In this document: positions 33,645-44,816 of the stretch, piece after piece
Layout: each line of letters starts with the position of its first letter
Numbering within the stretch: the stretch's first letter is position 1
From: Chinchilla lanigera
Lineage: Eukaryota; Chordata; Mammalia; Rodentia; Chinchillidae
Direction: 5' to 3'
DNA length: 64,000 bases
Assembly (NCBI RefSeq): GCF_000276665.1
Contig: NW_004955417.1
Span: 21,570,696-21,634,695 of the forward strand
Notes under the pieces: generated by a model
Told to the model about the DNA's origin: nothing
Databases searched by the model: none
Seen by the model: the letters and a program-made list of their open reading frames with translations, nothing else
Translations under genes and position numbers: made by a program

Positions 33645-34000
33645 GTTATCAATGAAAACCCAGATGAATTAGGACATAACCACATAATAGAATATTATCT
33701 ATCTCAGTGCACTATCTCTACACATTAAAATACAATATCCTTAACTACATTAAGTGAAAAACAAGGTATAGAGTAGTATTTTAAAAGGGAGCATAAAATA
33801 AGAATTTACATATGGATTTTATTTCAAAAGCCAAGAAAGAAAATAATGAAGTCTAAAGTATTATTAAGTAAATAAGGATAGTAATCAAATCTGGAGAGAG
33901 AGTTACGTGCTAGAAAAATGAGGTAACAAGGGGAGAAGAATGTCCACTGGATAACAATTTATATATCTTGACTTTTGAACAATACGAATATTTTAATGTG
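33645..34000 (+). mobile_element. Old LINE-1 (L1M-type) 3' UTR relic, sense
   Basis: 'cacataatagaatattatct', 'ttaagtgaaaaacaaggtat' 'agagtagtat', 'tctggagagagagttacg' and 'ttgacttttgaacaatacga' 'atattttaatg' follow the ORF2 end and 3' UTR of L1M elements ('AATGGAATACTATTC', 'AAGTGAAAAAAGCAAGGTGCAGA', 'TTTTGAACCATGTGAATGTATT'). Confidence 0.7.
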
Positions 34001-34079
34001 AGCGCCCCAAATTACTACTACTATGCCATGACCAAACACTCTGAGTGTCATAAATTTTCACAAATAATTAAACAACCTG

Positions 34080-34465
34080 AGTATCCTCATCTTCACCTAC
34101 CTGGCCTCCTCCTTACCCGTCAGCTCTGCTTCTGAGCTTCTCTCCTGGAGTTTTGGGTTCCATGGCGCACAACTGTAAGGGGCTGAGCTACGCTGATTTT
34201 ATTAGGGACTGTGAGGTCACACTTGCAGTGACATCACCATTGAGAACAGAGCTGAAACCTCACAAAATAATTTTTTAGGGTACTAGGAATTGAATTTAGG
34301 CACTTTGCATTAAGCTACATCTCCCGTCTTATATATATATATAAGATAGATATATATATATACATATATATACATATATATACATATACATATATCTTTT
34401 TTTGAGATAGATTCTCACTAAATTGCTAAGCTGTTCAGACTGGTCTCATACTCACAATGCTGCTG
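34080..34465. repeat. Direct duplication, copy 1
   Basis: The segment matches 36104-36443 at roughly nine of ten positions in the first 200 bases. It contains, in order, a unique-looking 200-bp part, an antisense ID-like block (34281-34330), a (TA)n expansion and the start of an antisense B1 (from 34396). Copy 2 has no TA expansion. Confidence 0.93.
34331..34395. repeat. (TA)n / TACATA microsatellite
   Basis: Alternating TA with AGATAGA and TACATA interruptions, present only in copy 1 of the surrounding duplication. Confidence 0.95.
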
Positions 34466-34713
34466 AGTATATTTCAATAAAAATGCATCATTTAGTGAGA
34501 CAAATGAGGTGATTTTTCTCTGTTTGAATAAAATGTTATTTATCACTAAGATGCAGCAGAAATAATTCTACCTCTGCTTTATTGTTAGTTTATTTGCTGA
34601 GAAACTTCTGTGAAATATGAATATATGGGAAAGGAAAGAGTTTTGTACGGCAGTTTCATCTAGTTCTCAAGTTTTGTATCTTTCCAAGTTTTACATCAAA
34701 ATCTGTGACTATA

Positions 34714-34846
34714 GGCCAGGCAGAGGGCAAATGCCTATAATCCCAGCACTGAGGAGGCTGAGGCAGAAGGATTGCCGTGAGTTCGAGGCCAGCGTGAACT
34801 GCATAGTGAAACTTTGTCTCAAAAAACAAGAAAATAAAAAGATAAG
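34714..34846 (+). mobile_element. B1-type SINE, sense, with 15-bp target-site duplication
   Basis: 'ggccaggcagagggcaaatg', 'cctataatcccagcactgag', 'gaggctgaggcagaaggatt', 'gtgagttcgaggccagcgtg' and 'gtgaaactttgtctcaaaa' form a monomer without the internal duplication. aaatctRtgactata flanks it at 34699-34713 and 34847-34861. Confidence 0.95.
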
Positions 34847-34930
34847 AAATCTATGACTATAAAACTTAATTATTTATAAGATGATACCTAAATTTTCTCT
34901 TCTTTAAAATTAGAAGAGGGATGATAAATA

Positions 34931-34983
34931 TAGGTAGGTAGATAGATAGATTAGATAGATAGATGATTGATAGATAGATAGAT

Positions 34984-35030
<47 letters not shown>

Positions 35031-35041
35031 CAGATAGATAG
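34931..35041. repeat. (GATA)n microsatellite
   Basis: GATA/TAGA units over about 110 bp with GGTA, TTAGA and GATT interruptions. The purest block is at about 34985-35028. Confidence 0.97.
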
Positions 35042-35044
35042 AAA

Positions 35045-36103
35045 AGGATAAGGCAGACAGCCCGGCTAAGAGTTTGTCATCTAGATGAAGCTCAGAAGCT
35101 TTTACTAAATTTCCATTCAGAAGCAGTGTATTCTTTCACAACAGCCAAGCACTGGACTAGCTGGAGCTTTGAATCAATAAAGAATCATCACTCCCACTGC
35201 CTCACCCTAGGCTTTCTTAATTCAGAGCTTCCTGTTACAGATCAAAGTACATCATTTCTTCTGTCACTCCTCGTCCTTACACACATCCAAAAGAAAATCT
35301 AGGAAACTCTGCCACAGGAAAGGTTGCCTTGGACAAAGGAAGTGTCGTGGACCCCAGGTCAACTCTCCATGAGGTCAGGCCCCCAGACAGTTTTCACATC
35401 AGAGTGGCAGTCAACACGATGTGGCTTAGCTCTGCAAAGCAGGAGAAAGAGCAAGCATGAACGGAGAGGCAGACAAGGCAGGATACCAACGGCAGGAGAA
35501 GACTCGGGTGGCTTTCACGGGAAAAAAGTGGAAGATGAGTCCCTAGAAGTGATTCCTTGCAAAGGTCCCTTTTAAGCCTTCTTTCTGCACATTCTTCAGG
35601 TTCCATAAACGGCACATGCTGGGGGACACATCCCCAGTGTACTGTCTCAGGGAACGGCAGGCGGCCATGAGAGACTGGAAGTTTCCTTTGCCTTGCGGAG
35701 GAGAGGGAAGGAAGAAAAGGTCAGCATCTGAGCGCTGCCTCCAAGCGCACTCATCTGCCGTACAGGGAAAAACATCACTTGTGCTCTGCTGGCAGAAGTG
35801 GATTGTGGACCCGTGAGCAGTGCGAGTCACACTTTCTTTACATTCACGTCTAGGGAGTTAAAATCATCACCACTGCAGTACATGCCAAAAATGGGCATGG
35901 GGAGAAATTTCACCCCAGAAGACTGGGGTCTCCACAGCGATTCTACTACGTGTAATCTACGATACTGAGAGTCGAGGGAAGCAGGATTTCAACCACTGAC
36001 ATGGTAGTTTCTTTTCTTTTAATTTCTCAAAGGAAGTATGGAGCCATCTTTTCCCAAAATTTTCCATAAGAAAAAAGAGAGGTTACTATAGACCCATTAA
36101 GTC
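35045..36103. other. Unique, GC-richer sequence
   Basis: No gene recognised. Overlapping frames on both strands at 35324-35575, 35394-35615, 35543-35830 and 35616-35816 reflect a locally GC-rich, stop-poor stretch, not a gene. No domain is seen. Confidence 0.4.
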
Positions 36104-36443
36104 AGTGTCCTCGTCTTCACCTACCTGGCATCCTCCTTACCCGTCAGCTCTGCTTCTGAGCTTCTCTCCTGGAGTTTTGGGTTCCATGGCACGCAACTCG
36201 TAAAGCGCTGAGCTGCGCTGATTTTGTTACGGACTGTGAGGTCGCACTTGCAGTGACATCACCACTGAGAACACAGCTGAAACCTCACAAAATAATTTTT
36301 TAAGGCACTAAGAACTGGATTTAGGGACTTTGCATTAAGCTACATCTCCAGTCTTCTTTATAATTTTTTCTTTTTTTTTTTGAGACAGATTCTCACTAAA
36401 TTGCTAAACTGTTCAGACTGGTCTCAAACTCACAGTGCTGCTG
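36104..36443. repeat. Direct duplication, copy 2
   Basis: It starts 2024 bp after the equivalent base of copy 1 and has the same order of parts, including the antisense ID-like block (about 36305-36354) and the antisense B1 start. Copy 2 continues into a complete B1 to 36496, whereas copy 1 stops inside it. Confidence 0.93.
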
Positions 36444-36496
36444 GCTCAGCCTCCAAGAGTGCAGGGATTATAGGCTTGCGTCACCACTCCCAGCCA
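36305..36496 (-). mobile_element. B1-dID-type SINE, antisense
   Basis: Reading left to right: the antisense ID-like part, a T-rich linker, then antisense B1 ('tgagacagattctcactaaa', 'ggtctcaaactcacagtgct', 'ctcagcctccaagagtgcag', 'cgtcaccactcccagcc'). In sense orientation this is B1 followed by dID, as at 5415, 18693 and 38741. Confidence 0.78.
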
Positions 36497-36679
36497 AAAT
36501 AACTAAGTTTTCTGATGGAACCAACTCAGCACTAAAAGAGTGAGTGAATCAGGCAGGCTGGATTGAGTATTTCTAAGTTATAGAAGTAACTTCAATAATA
36601 AAAAAGTAGATTGTTACTAAATCTCCCAGGATCTCAAGTCCTCGATGATCATCTATTTTACAGGCTTGTCAGAAAAATT

Positions 36680-36762
36680 AGTGATGATTCTTGCCAAGCA
36701 CCTACTGCATACTATGTGCCTGACACATAGTCGGGACTCAGCCAATAATAAGCAAACTGATA
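36680..36762. repeat. LINE-2/MIR-like relic
   Basis: 'aagcacctactgcatactat' 'gtgcctgacacatagtcggg' 'actcagccaataata' carries the 'GCACCTACTATGTGCC' and 'GCACATAGTAGG..CTCAATAAA' motifs of L2/MIR. Confidence 0.5.
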
Positions 36763-37334
36763 AGAGATAAGCAAAATGCACAGGCTTCTAATTAAACTAT
36801 TTGTAGTGTATCATCCACATGTTTGTTCAAGTCTTCCTGTCTTCAACCACCCAACATACCAGACTTCTTAAACTGCTTTATCTTTGGGTAGAAGGTAGGA
36901 CATGTAAATGCATATTTTTAGATATTCAAATAGGGGAAATAACTGTGGCACATACGGCTCAGCTCCAGAAAAGGGAGTGTTCAAGCAGTTGCAGACACTG
37001 CTCACACTGTGTCTGACATGTGATGTCAGATAAGCTTGAAGTGTGAGAGGAGAAGGTCGTACTTCAGAGAAGAAAATCGCAAATACCCACAAAAAAAGAA
37101 GAGAAATGATCACAATATATAGCAGAAGGGAATTATTATCTTTCAAATTAACAGCAAAACGTCAAACCATCTTCAACATTTTTTTAAGAAATAATGTAAG
37201 TCATCTTAGAAATGCTGCAATCCGAAACTACTTCATGTTTTAAAAAGCTTAGCACTTCAGGTACTGGCTTTCCTTTCTCCAGAAAATCTATATATTAATA
37301 TTACACATTGAATCAAGAAGTAGGACATGGCATA
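36763..37334. other. Unique sequence
   Basis: No gene recognised. Overlapping frames at 36819-37016, 36868-37146 (minus) and 37043-37243 show no motif. Confidence 0.4.
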
Positions 37335-37595
37335 AGACAGTGCTGAGAAGTCATGAACTGTCATAGTACTTGAGTTCAAATCCTACCTATACCGATTCTT
37401 AAGTATCTGACTTTAACTTATTTTGACACTCCTCAGGTTATCTTTATCAATCTATATAATAGAATGGAATAAGACAAATAATTTGTGTTTGTTTTGTGAA
37501 TAAGTGAGGGTGAAATGTTTAGTAGAGTTCCTGGAACAGAGTAAAGATTCAGTAAGCACAGTACTGTATATTAGTACTAGTATTACTACCACTGC
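37335..37595 (+). repeat. MIR-like ancient SINE, nearly full length, sense
   Basis: 'cttgagttcaaatcctacct', 'agtatctgactttaacttat', 'tttatcaatctatataatag' 'aatggaat', 'tagtagagttcctggaacag' and 'agtaaagattcagtaagcac' 'ag' follow sense MIR from its tRNA-like start to its 3' end. Confidence 0.72.
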
Positions 37596-37599
37596 TTCT

Positions 37600-38740
37600 C
37601 TCACAGTGGTTGAAATAATACTAGTAACAGCACTGTTAGGCTTAGTGTTACTTATTGGCGTTTCAATAGTTGCAGAAGTTTTATTTTGCAAACTACACTA
37701 CAGTTTCTTTCAGAGTGCTGGGCTACCATTTATCACCTTTTAGAAATTTGTCATAATTAGTAGCATAGTTGTGGACTTATGGTGGATATTTGGTGACTAT
37801 TCCTTGATTGATAGCTGTGTATATGCATTACATTCGGGTAAACATGAATTCATTTGCATTTCAACTCAACAACTTAAAAATTAACCCACTTTCACATTTA
37901 ATATCTCCATTTATGCAACTCTTGGCTGCAAACAACTAATTAGAGATGATATGGTTTTGCTTGTGCTTTGGCAGACACTAATCTATGAATTCTAATACAA
38001 CTGACTGCCTAATTCATCTACATTGAAACCACATGTCAGGAAAATATATGCAAATTAAGTAATATAATTTGGTTAAAGAAAATCAGAAAAATGGACCTTC
38101 CCAATTATTACTCATGGAGTCAAAATTTAGCTGAGAGAAAGGGTTTTATTGATGCTTTCATTTATACTGAGGTTTGTTTACATTGTAAATACTAAATATT
38201 TTCCCCCAGGGCTATTCACAGGTATAGTGTTAGCCAAGAAAACATGTCATTACTTGTAGTAATGTGTTCAACATTTTTCAAAGTAATACAGACAAAAACA
38301 CTTCAGTTAAAAATAAATTTGAATTCTGATGTCCATGCAAATACCATTTTGTACTCACAAAATATTTACTGACAATTCTTTCTGTGAAGTGATTTATAAA
38401 AACTCAGATTGTGTTTCAAAAGAAATATAAACCATAGATGTTTAATAAATTAAATTTTTCACTTTTCATTTCTATTCAATAGAATTAAAATTAGGTTGTA
38501 TCATTATATTCTCTTCTCTTTATAAAATGGGAATATGTGAAATAATACATTTCATCATATTGAGTTATACATATTTTACAAAATAATGGAATAAAGTTTT
38601 GGTTTGGGAGGGTTTTTTTGCTTTTTAAAAAAATAGATAACACGTAATAAGTATAATCAAATCTGTGCAAGTCATCCCTCAAAATCCTGTTTGTACCAAA
38701 TCATATTCTAGTGTAAAAGTATAAAAATTAAATAGATAGA
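37600..38740. other. Unique AT-rich sequence; possible conserved noncoding segment
   Basis: No gene recognised. 37920-38130 is repeat-free and carries several homeodomain-like TAATTA/CTAATTAG-type cores. This is suggestive only. The minus-strand frame 38491-38682 is not credible. Confidence 0.35.
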
Positions 38741-38946
38741 GCAAGATGTAATGGTGCATGCCTATAATCCAATGCCTGTAACTCTAGGAGGCTGAGGAAG
38801 GAGAATCACAAGTTTGAGACCAGCCTAGACAACTAAGCAATTTAGCTTCATCCTATCTCAAAATTAAAAAAAAAAAAAAAATTAAAGACCAAGGGTGTAA
38901 CTGAGTGAAAAGGTCCTGGATTTATCCTTAGTACTGAAAAAAAAAA
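38741..38946 (+). mobile_element. B1-dID dimeric SINE, sense
   Basis: B1 part: 'gatgtaatggtgcatgccta', 'aggaggctgaggaaggagaa', 'caagtttgagaccagcctag' and 'catcctatctcaaaatt'. A linker of about 16 A follows, then the dID part 'gggtgtaactgagtgaaaag' 'gtcctggatttatcc' 'ttagtact' and a terminal A run. Confidence 0.88.
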
Positions 38947-39231
38947 TAGATGATATAGCTGATAGACCTATTGATAGCCTATCAGGAAGATTGTAGCTAT
39001 GGAATAGGTGCCTGGACAGAAGAGTTAAATTGGTAGAGACACAGAGTCAGAAGTTACTTATTCATTATTTATAAAAATCCACTTCCTAATATCCTCCCCT
39101 CTTAAACTCCAAATCCCTAATTGTTTTATTCATCTACAAACACTGAGAGACAATAAGTAATAAGGGATATAAATATAAGTTTAGACTATGTAGACTCTTC
39201 TGAACAAAATTGCCCCAGGGAAATCATCATA

Positions 39232-39271
39232 GTTCTTTCTTTCTTTCTTTCTTTCTTTTTTTTTTTTTTTT
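39232..39271. repeat. (CTTT)n and poly-T tract
   Basis: About seven CTTT units merge into T13-14, which leads directly into the antisense B1. It is the expanded A tail of that element. Confidence 0.95.
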
Positions 39272-39416
39272 ATCTTTTTGAGACAGTGTTTCGCTACATA
39301 GTTCAGGTTGGCCTTGAACTCACTTGGTAGCCCAGGATGGACTCAAACTCTCAGTAATCCTCCTGCCTCAGCCTCCCGAGTGCTGTGATAACAGACGTGC
39401 ACCACCATGCCCAGCA
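39272..39416 (-). mobile_element. B1-type SINE with internal duplication, antisense
   Basis: 'tgagacagtgtttcgctaca', then two versions of the 'tggccttgaactcac / tggactcaaactctc' segment (the internal duplication), 'cctcctgcctcagcctcccg' and 'gtgcaccaccatgcccagc'. It is better preserved than the copy at 1183. Confidence 0.93.
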
Positions 39417-39614
39417 TTTTAGATTTTGTAAAGGGCAGGAAATAGAAGTGAAATTGATAAAGCATCAGAAAAACAAAAGCCAGAACTTATTTTTGATAAG
39501 CTAGAATGGGAGATGTGATAAAGCAGCAGGCATTGTTTATTATCATTCCAATATTGAGTCTACATTTATTTACTTGATTCTGTTTAGCTCAATAACTCCA
39601 TTAAGAATAAAAAC

Positions 39615-39708
39615 CAAGAGCTGGGAATTTAGCTCAGCAGCACAGTGCCTGCCTGGCACATGCAAGGTCATGAGTTTAATTCCTGGTAACAGAAAAACAA
39701 ACAAACAA
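39615..39708 (+). mobile_element. ID-type SINE, sense, exact 12-bp target-site duplication
   Basis: 'gagctgggaatttagctcag', 'cagcacagtgcctgcctggc', 'gcaaggtcatgagtttaatt' and an (AAAC)n tail. aagaataaaaac is repeated exactly at 39603-39614 and 39709-39720. Confidence 0.95.
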
Positions 39709-39720
39709 AAGAATAAAAAC

Positions 39721-40670
39721 TAAATGGTCTGTCCTCTTTGGGTCTAGGAAAGGTCAAGTCCTGACCCCTGAGTTGGTGGTGGCAGAGGATAGGTGAAACG
39801 AGAGGAGCACCTCAGAAGGTGACAGAGCAAAGGCAGAGACTCAACTAAGATGTCCCTTTGCCTGAGATCTCACGGTTCCTTCCATCTTGAATGATGTGGG
39901 AGAGTGGATGCTGGGAGACGGCAGCCTTCTTGTCAACAGAAAGTCAGGGACCAAAAGATGAAAACCACTCGGTAAGACTAGCTAATGCCTCTGAAATACC
40001 AGCCCTAAAAAAAATCACATCTGTTTATAAGAAAAGAGAAATCTACTAAGAAATTACTTGAGGACTATATGTGTAGTCTCCCCCCACTGCTCAAAATAAT
40101 AAGAGCTCAGACAGACTTCTTGGAGAGACTAAGGGCAAACACGTTTCAGGCTAAATTCCCTGTGACGTGTAGTATGATCTGAGATCACACAGTCCAAAAG
40201 ATTTCCCCCAAAATAACTTATTTTCACTGGAACCAAAAATTTTAATTGTGTAGGACAGTTTGGTTACAGAATGTAGATCCACTTTTGCTGATTTGAGTAA
40301 CAAAAAGCTTTATTACAGCATCAAATGGCTTAGAGAACTGTTAGGATGGCTAAAGAAACAGTTTAAATTGAGCTTTCAGAATAGACTTCAGAACCCCTCA
40401 CCAATGCGAGCCTCTTAGAGGGTCATTGTTTCTTTAATGACCAGGAAGCTCCAGACCCAAAACCTCAATGTCGCCGTCATGGTCCACAGTCATTCATGGT
40501 CCAAAAGATGTCAGTATTGCTGCCAGCTTCAGAATGAGCCAGAGCTATCATGAGCTCTAGCAAGACGTGGGTACTATACTGTGTCGGCAGAGGAAGCTGA
40601 GGATGAGCAGGAACAAGGGCCAATCTGCCACGCCCACCGGGCTTTGCTGCCCTGACTGCAGCTTCCAGAA
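39721..40670. other. Unique sequence
   Basis: No gene recognised. GC content rises towards 40400-40670. The minus-strand frame at 40574-40774 overlaps the DNA transposon fossil that follows. Confidence 0.4.
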
Positions 40671-41032
40671 CAGGGGTCCCCAGCCCTAGTGCTGCTCAGT
40701 GGCCTCTTGGGAACAGGACTGCACCGCAGGAGGTGAGAAGCAGAAGTTTCATCTGGTCCTGCAGCCACCCCCATAGCTCACGTTACCACCTGAGCCCTCC
40801 TTCCAGTCATGTGTAAGGGACATCAGATTCTCAGAGGAGCTCAAAACTTACTGGGAGCTTCTCCTGCAGGGGCGTCCAGGTGGGGCATTCCTTCTGTGAA
40901 TCTAATGTAATAGTAATAGAAGTAAAGTGCACAAAATAATAGTAATAAAAGTACAGTACACAATAAATGCAATGCGCTTGAAAATCCCAAATCTTCCCCA
41001 ACCCTACACACACATACACACACACATACACA

Positions 41033-41078
<46 letters not shown>

Positions 41079-41145
41079 TATTTTCTGTGGAATGCTGGTC
41101 ATCTTTGAAACCTGTCTTTCTTGCCAAAAAAGTTGTGGACCATTG
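40671..41145 (+). mobile_element. hAT-type non-autonomous DNA transposon fossil with (CA)n inside
   Basis: The left end caggggtccccagccc (40671) pairs with the right end agttgtggaccattg (to 41145) as terminal inverted repeats of a mammalian hAT element whose canonical ends are CAGGGGTCCCCA. Internal blocks 'gcaccgcaggaggtgagaag', 'caccgcc/accacctgagc'-like text, 'gaatctaatgtaatagtaat' 'agaa' and 'acacaataaatgcaatgcgc' 'ttgaa' occur in the expected order. The flanks ttccagaa and atctagag share five of eight bases. No transposase is encoded. Confidence 0.72.
41005..41080. repeat. (CA)n microsatellite
   Basis: CA units with TA and TC variants over about 75 bp, expanded inside the hAT fossil. 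The apparent minus-strand frames made of C and V residues here are artefacts of this tract. Confidence 0.97.
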
Positions 41146-43455
41146 ATCTAGAGGTCAAAATGTAAAGAGGCACCCACGCTCAGGGTTGTGCCACTGCCCC
41201 GACATAAGCAAGTTCTTCAGTTTGTGGCAGGGGGCTTTCCTGAGTGTTCATCAGTTTTTGCTGTTGTGTAATGTGTTTCTGAGGGGACAGTTCTGCCTCT
41301 AAGCAAGTGTCCTTAAAGGAGGGCGGGATACGTGTAGTTCACGCTGCTGATGACTGGTGTGGCATCCCCTCAGCCTCAGATTTCAAGTGCGGCTCCTAAG
41401 GATGATTCCATGTGGGCTCAGATGCCCTGGACCTGAAAGCTTCATGGCTTGGGCAGGTCCTTCCCATTTGAACCCAGGACCTTCTTCAAGGCAACAGGAG
41501 CCCACAGAGCAGCCTGATGTTGGTGCAGCCAATCATCCCAGGCAAATCCACTACTGAGAAGAGGAAGGAGCTAGCGGAGAACCAGCTGGGAGCTTCTCAA
41601 ACGATCTGTGATGGAAAGCCGATTTCCTTCCTCCCTCCATTCTTTCTTTCCCCTCAGCTTCTATCCAAAGGAGACCAATATGTTCACTTTTAAAATCACA
41701 CAGAGAAGGCTTACAGCAAGGTCAAATTGCCTTGAAGGATTCTATAGGCCACCCCTGGCTTTCTGGACTTGATTCTCTTTTCACGGATTGGTAACAAATA
41801 TTCCAGCAATGGACACTGGTCCGCAGCCTGTAACATGAGACGCATTGGTCTGGCCTTTGCCCTTCAGGCTGGCAGTTCTAGAAGTCATTCTCAACTCTCC
41901 TCCGGCTGAATCATACTCTACTCCCATTCCAGGGAGCTTCACAATCTACTTTTCTGTTGGATTTTCACCATTACCTTCGTATCCTTCTTTCCTGTTTCTT
42001 CTATCACCTCCCAAATAACTGGCCTGGTCAAAGCCCTCATCTCACACTCCGCTTCTTTTAAACCCAAATAAAGATAGGATGACTGTATTTCTGGATCAGA
42101 AGACTGGTGCAGGCAACAGGCTATACCCTAGAGAAGACCAAAGCTTTTTCATTTGTTGCTTCTCATCGTTCTCTCTTCTCATATGAAGAGGTACAAGGAA
42201 AAATCTGGTTAGATGCATGACGTACTGCAGGATTATTCATTATTTACATGTGGAATCCTGTTAGGAATGTTATCCATTGCTCACCTCTCTATGTATGTCT
42301 TCATTTTTTCATCTACAAAGTGAATTTAATCTAAGAATATACTTGGTACACCTTGGTAGATTAAAATAGAATCTAAGTAGTAAAGAATTTGTTAAGTTCC
42401 CCAGCAAAAATTGTGTGTTAAATAATTGGGATTTTATTTACCATCATTTTCCTTTTCATTCACTACACGTGTCACACTGGAATTCCTCTGGCTCCCCAGT
42501 GCATTGAGTTCTGTTGTCATCCTATAAGCCCAAAATGTTCCGTGGCTCTTAACACTCCATGTCTTCCATTAATTTTGTACTGAAGTACACTTATCCTTAA
42601 ATGAGCATATTTGTGACTTATCGATAACTGAATCTAGGTCCACTGTAATGAATTCTGGAATTGAAATTTAATTGCAATTGTATTTCCTAATTATCAGCCT
42701 TGTTCTCCATCATGGATGCAAAGGCTTATTCAGTACTTCCTTTTGCTTAACATAATACCATGTGACAGGCATACACAGCTATGCATTACACATATGATGT
42801 CACCTTAAGATTCTCTATGCATTTGATGCTACCTAATGCCTACAACAAAATATCGAGGCTTGCAATTAGCTTTGCCTCAGTGTTATTTGTTAGTCCATCA
42901 AAACAAAGAGATGTTTGACCCATACACATCAGCCATATGAAAAGCCAAAACAAACACTGGAAGAGCATAAGGCATGAGAAAGACGTCTTCCCTCTCCCGT
43001 TAAGCCTTGGAGAAGAACTTGAAGAACCACTGCCATGACTAAGTATTTCCTATGGTTTGGGCAGATGAAACTACTGTTCGAAGCACCCTAGAGAAATCAA
43101 ACTGCAAGGAGCTGTGGCATCAAAACTGGGCTGCAGAGAGAGTGCCTACAATCACAACAGATTGTTTCTGGCAGGTCACAAGTAGGCCTACAAAAAGGTA
43201 TCTGGAATGGCCTTGTTTTTCCAGTCCCAGAGGACTTTCAGAGATGGTGATGCAACCCTAACACACAAGGTAAACCCCAATGCATACAGCATGGTACCCA
43301 ATGAGCGGAGATGAATAGTCCACATTGCCAAATGTTGGAGTGAATATTTGAGAAGGTGAAGTAGATGGAAATAGTGAGGGATTTATAAGAGAATGAATCA
43401 AGTGAAAATCTTCTCATCTCTAACATCTCCTTCCTCCCCTTGGCCACCTCTACTC
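41146..43455. other. Unique sequence
   Basis: No gene recognised. The pyrimidine-rich part at 41880-42060 could be an L2 relic, but I cannot support it. Frames at 41357-41557, 43052-43261 and 43238-43483 (minus) have no motif. Confidence 0.4.
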
Positions 43456-43458
43456 CTG

Positions 43459-43488
43459 GAAAAACAAACAAACAAAGAAACAAACAAA
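43459..43488. repeat. (AAAC)n simple repeat
   Basis: About seven AAAC units with one AAAG interruption. No SINE body precedes it. Confidence 0.85.
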
Positions 43489-44675
43489 CGGTGGTAGCCT
43501 AGTGGTGATAGGGTGAAAGAGGAAAGATAAAAAAACAAAATAGACAAAAAATAAAATCTCTTTCCAAAACACTACAGGTTCCAGGCTGAAGCAGAACCTG
43601 GCTAAGGAAGCCTTAATGTCTTACTAAGCTCAGAGGTCTAGTTTTACATGAGATCGAAAACAGTAGTTACACAAGCCTTTTTGAGACTGCAAATGCCAGG
43701 GGAATTCTTATTATGTAAAAATGACTAGAACAGTCAGAGACCCCTCGCGAAATTTCCTTCAAGGAATGAGAACAAAAAAGGCCAAAAGAGGGGTGAAACA
43801 GTCAATATGATGGAAGGAAAGTTATTTGCTATGAAGTTGCAGGCGACAGACATATTCTTTCCCTCTAAGGTTTACTTTTGAATGAGTGAGAGCATGAACA
43901 TAAATAGCCTATTTTCAATGTTCACTTTAATGATTTATTTTTGAATAGAGATAATGCACAGGAGTGTAAACAGAGGTAAGCCTTCCCTTTGTGCTTTACA
44001 ATTACGTATAAAAATTAACTAAATGGATTATTTTTCCTATGTCATAAAAATAGAATAGACCTTTATATTTTGCTACATTAACGACCCTGAAAATTTGCAA
44101 GGCGTTAAAATGTATGCTTGTAGGCAAAATTAACAACTCGGCTATGTAACTTTTGTCTAGTTTATTATCCATGGTACAGAGTATAGATCTAGAAAACTAT
44201 TCCAGCCTTCATTAAAGTTTTAAACAATTATGAAATAGCAATAACCACCACATGGCTTAAATATTTTATGTAACATCTTTAATCACCTCTTTATAATTTA
44301 CAGTATTGATTGTAAAATCATTGCAGATGTCCATTAATAATTAACATATAATATCGTTATTATAAATATATATTATAGATGCATTTAAATTCTGTGCTTG
44401 CAATGTGAATAATAGATGTTATTTTATGATTGCTCCACACAGTACAATTTTATTGCAAATTTGTGTTTCATGCTTAGCTTTCCAGACCAGATGATTGCTA
44501 CCTCGATGATTTAAGATTGTGATAACCACCCTTCCAATCATGAGATAATTTATCTTTGATATTTTTTAAGACTATTTTGCACAGACCCTTATTTCCCTTT
44601 CAGATGCATGCATGGCAGTTCTTTATTTTCCTGCTAAGCATAAGAGTGAGCATAGCGATGATTTGTTTTGGCTGA
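43489..44675. other. Unique AT-rich sequence; possible conserved noncoding segment
   Basis: No gene or repeat. 44000-44560 is repeat-free, with dense TAATTA-, TTAAT- and ATTTGCAT-like cores typical of developmental enhancers. This is a suggestion only. Confidence 0.35.
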
Positions 44676-44691
44676 AGAAATATAAGTGCAA

Positions 44692-44800
44692 GGGCTGGGG
44701 ATTTAGCTCAGCGGTACAGCGCCTGCCTGGCAAGCGCAAGGTTGTAAGTTCGATTCCCGGTACCGGAAAAAACAAAACAAAACAAAACAAATGAAAAAAA
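44692..44800 (+). mobile_element. ID-type SINE, young, sense, 16-bp target-site duplication
   Basis: Intact body with 'tagctcagcggtacagcgcc' and 'gttcgattcccggtaccgg' and an (AAAAC)n tail. agaaatataagtgcaa (44676-44691) recurs with one change at 44801-44816. Confidence 0.97.
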
Positions 44801-44816
44801 AGAAATAGAAGTGCAA

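Noticed and set aside
40831..41127. Minus-strand open frames rich in C and V residues
   Set aside because: They translate the (CA)n microsatellite inside a DNA transposon fossil.
43459..43488. (AAAC)n run as the tail of a SINE
   Set aside because: No SINE body is recognisable on either side.
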